Source: Actinomycetota bacterium
GTDB lineage: Bacteria > Actinomycetota > Actinomycetes > Actinomycetales > Microbacteriaceae
Assembly: GCA_009921165.1 (NCBI GenBank)
Contig: RFYI01000001.1
Coordinates: forward strand, 1 to 64,000
Length of the DNA: 64,000 nt
Direction: 5' to 3'
In this document: positions 61,554-64,000 of the stretch, piece by piece
How positions within the stretch are numbered: the first letter of the stretch is position 1
Layout: the number at the start of each line of letters is the position of its first letter
Program-made: the position numbers and the translations under genes
The notes under the pieces: model-generated
What the model was told of the DNA's origin: nothing
What the model saw: the letters and a program-made list of their open reading frames with translations, nothing else
Databases searched by the model: none

Positions 61554-62093
61554 GTGAGTACACGCACCGTCTTAGACGCATCGGATATCGAGCGGGCAAT
61601 TGTTCGCATTTCACATGAAATTGTCGAAGGCAATCAGGGATCTGACAATCTATTAATACTTGGAATCCCAACCAGAGGTGTCTTCCTGGCCCAGCGCATC
61701 GCAAGTTCAATCAAAAGGAACTACCCAGACTTCGATCTTGAACATTCATTAGGCAAATTGGATGTCACCATGTTCCGGGATGATCTATCCACTAAGCCAG
61801 GTAGGGAAGTCACACCAACTGAGATCCCAGTTGATGAATTGGACAACAAGACAGTGGTGCTCGTTGACGATGTTCTTTTCAGTGGGCGCACAATAAGGGC
61901 CGCGCTGGATGCATTAGTTTCTTACGGACGACCTAAGGCCGTTCGGTTGGCAGTGTTGGTCGATCGTGGACATCGTGAACTGCCTATAAGAGCGGACTAC
62001 GTTGGCAAGAATTTGCCAACCAGCTTCTCAGAGCGCATTTCTGTCAAACTAACGGAGAGCGACGATGAGCAATCCGTGGTGATTGAACAATGA
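61554..62093 (+). CDS. pyrR: Bifunctional pyr operon regulator/uracil phosphoribosyltransferase PyrR (ORF track opens at 61524)
   Basis: [39 protein letters not shown] start after GGAGGTG. Confidence 0.96.
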   Translation: MSTRTVLDASDIERAIVRISHEIVEGNQGSDNLLILGIPTRGVFLAQRIASSIKRNYPDFDLEHSLGKLDVTMFRDDLSTKPGREVTPTEIPVDELDNKTVVLVDDVLFSGRTIRAALDALVSYGRPKAVRLAVLVDRGHRELPIRADYVGKNLPTSFSERISVKLTESDDEQSVVIEQ

Positions 62094-63037
62094 AACATTT
62101 ACTTAGCATCAACGATTTGGATGTGCAATCTGCGCTCAGTGTCATGAATCTAGCTTTAGAGATGCAGCAAGTTAATGCCCGGGAAGTGAAGAAGCTTCCA
62201 GCCTTGAACGGAAGAACAGTGGCCAACTTATTCTTCGAAGATTCAACGCGAACTAGATTTTCCTTTGAGCTAGCTGCTAAAAGGCTTTCTGCGGATGTTG
62301 TTAATTTTTCAGCCAAAGGATCTTCTGTATCAAAGGGTGAATCACTAAAGGACACCGTGCAAACCATTGAGGCGATGGGTGTCGAGGCTTTGATTGTAAG
62401 ACATCACCACAGCGGGGCAGCTAAAACAATCGCCAACAGTGATTGGTCTAAATCGATAGTTATCAATGCGGGCGATGGGACTCATGAACACCCAACACAA
62501 GCTCTACTTGATGCGCTAACCATTCGTCAAAGACTAAAGGGGAAAGCTGACAGCGGAGACTTAGCTGGCCTTAGAGTGTTGATAGTCGGCGACATATTGC
62601 ACAGTCGCGTTGCAAGGTCGAACTGCTTACTGTTACGTCTGCTCGGAGCAAGTGTTGGATTGTGTGGACCGGCAACTTTGATTCCCAATGACGCTTTGAA
62701 GCTAGCCGATTCGGTCTATTTCAACTTAGATGAGGCATTAGCGGACAATTTTGACGTTGTCATGATGTTGCGAATGCAAAGGGAGAGAATGAACTCGGCC
62801 TTTATCCCAAGCGAGACCGAGTATGCAACTCTGTGGGGGCTAACTGAATCGAGATTCAATTCACTAAGCAATGACACATTGATCATGCATCCTGGTCCTA
62901 TGAATCGAGGACTTGAAATCTCCTCTACGGCAGCCGATTCAGCACAGTCAGCAATTTTGGAACAGGTGACGAATGGGGTTGCCGTGAGAATGGCCGTTCT
63001 ATATAAATTATTAGCTAAGGAATCGAGTCTCAGTTGA
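62090..63037 (+). CDS. pyrB: Aspartate carbamoyltransferase catalytic subunit
   Basis: [42 protein letters not shown]. Confidence 0.97.
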   Translation: MKHLLSINDLDVQSALSVMNLALEMQQVNAREVKKLPALNGRTVANLFFEDSTRTRFSFELAAKRLSADVVNFSAKGSSVSKGESLKDTVQTIEAMGVEALIVRHHHSGAAKTIANSDWSKSIVINAGDGTHEHPTQALLDALTIRQRLKGKADSGDLAGLRVLIVGDILHSRVARSNCLLLRLLGASVGLCGPATLIPNDALKLADSVYFNLDEALADNFDVVMMLRMQRERMNSAFIPSETEYATLWGLTESRFNSLSNDTLIMHPGPMNRGLEISSTAADSAQSAILEQVTNGVAVRMAVLYKLLAKESSLS

Positions 63038-64000
63038 AGAAAACTATGTTTACACTCAAAAACGTTCAGCTAGCCAATGGCGAAGTTTGCGATGTCGTCA
63101 TTGAAGATGAATATATAAAGGCTGTCGGGCAAAGTATGAACGAGGGGGAACTCATCGATTGTTCTGGCCTGATCGCTTTGCAAGGCTTTGTTGACTTACA
63201 TACTCATCTGCGAGAACCAGGCTTTGAGCAATCAGAAACTATCCTCACTGGAAGCAGGGCTGCTGCCAAAGGTGGGTTCACAGCAGTCCACGCGATGGCT
63301 AACACTATGCCTGTTGCTGATAATGCCGCCGTCGTTGAACAGGTCTACGCTCTTGGCAAATCGGCTGGCTATGTTCAAGTTCAGCCAATTGGTGCTGTAA
63401 CTTTGGGCCTAAACGGAGTGCAACTTGCTGATCTTGGGAAGATGAACGCCTCAAAGGCCAATGTCACAGTCTTTAGTGATGACGGCAAGTGCGTTAATGA
63501 TTCACTCGTAATGCGTAGAGCTTTGGAATATGTAAAAGCCTTCGACGGAGTTGTTGCTCAGCACGCTCAAGACCCCGCCCTTACCATCGGGGCTCAGATG
63601 AACGAGGGTGAACTTTCTCTAAAGCTTGGACTTACGGGTTGGCCGGCGGTTGCTGAAACAGCGATTATCGCTAGAGACGTTTTGCTAGCGGAGCAGGTTC
63701 AGTCGAAACTTCATGTTTGCCATGTTTCGACTAAGGGTTCAGTCGAGATTATTAGGTGGGCTAAATCTAAGGGAATAAAAGTCACAGCTGAAGTGACCCC
63801 GCATCATCTGCTACTTACTGAAAAACTAACTAGTGATTACAACCCCATCTTTAAGGTTAATCCGCCGCTTAGAACTGACGAAGATGTCCAAGCGCTAAGA
63901 GAGGCCGTTGCTGATGGCACTATCGACATTGTTGCGACAGATCATGCACCGCATCCGGCTGACAGCAAAGATTGTGAATGGGGCGAAGCAGCTTTTGGAA
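63034..64000 (+). CDS. pyrC: Dihydroorotase, truncated by window edge
   Basis: Manual translation from TTG at 63034: ...[43 protein letters not shown]...; [12 protein letters not shown]; no stop before 64000. Confidence 0.93.
   Translation, partial: MKKTMFTLKNVQLANGEVCDVVIEDEYIKAVGQSMNEGELIDCSGLIALQGFVDLHTHLREPGFEQSETILTGSRAAAKGGFTAVHAMANTMPVADNAAVVEQVYALGKSAGYVQVQPIGAVTLGLNGVQLADLGKMNASKANVTVFSDDGKCVNDSLVMRRALEYVKAFDGVVAQHAQDPALTIGAQMNEGELSLKLGLTGWPAVAETAIIARDVLLAEQVQSKLHVCHVSTKGSVEIIRWAKSKGIKVTAEVTPHHLLLTEKLTSDYNPIFKVNPPLRTDEDVQALREAVADGTIDIVATDHAPHPADSKDCEWGEAAFG

Noticed and set aside
1-64000. Searched for mobile elements, prophage, CRISPR arrays, toxin-antitoxin and defence clusters
   Set aside because: No transposase, integrase, Cas, restriction or phage gene recognised; no spaced short direct repeats seen.

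Overview
The window is a gene-dense chromosomal segment from a low-GC actinobacterium, probably a streamlined freshwater-type lineage (inferred from SepH, DUF4193, DUF3093, DUF3710, DUF3159, DUF3000 and gene order). Content, in order: sucB fragment-lpd, pepA, PAC2, MFS, sigA/rpoD, murT-gatD-like, DUF7455-like, parE/parC, phosphodiesterase, sepH, dut block, acnA, dxs, RNase D, DUF3000, alpha/beta hydrolase, ribD-C/sufE/sseA/zapE, amt, tRNA-Gly/Cys/Val, secreted RCC1 protein, VIT1-like, thrS-HIT-pdxST-yebC-ruvCAB-yajC-secDF-relA, DUF349, cyclophilin, rarA, rpsD, alaS-ruvX-mltG-aroE-aroC-aroK-aroB-aroQ-efp-nusB-pyrR-pyrB-pyrC (truncated at the right edge). I see no CRISPR array, transposon or prophage. 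Points most worth a second look: (1) a MurT/GatD-like pair in which the GatD glutaminase Cys is replaced by Ser and MurT lacks its Cys4 zinc ribbon; (2) a 21-bp-stem inverted repeat over the likely promoter/5' leader of sigA; (3) a GlnR-box-like site in front of a lone amt; (4) a PyrR-binding-loop hairpin that contains the pyrR Shine-Dalgarno; (5) a recurrent TAGNNT-N6-start-codon arrangement suggesting leaderless genes; (6) a secreted 14-repeat RCC1 protein next to the tRNA cluster; (7) an abrupt ~70% GC segment fused in frame to sucB at the left edge, probably an assembly chimera. All calls come from reading the sequence only; no searches or folding were run.
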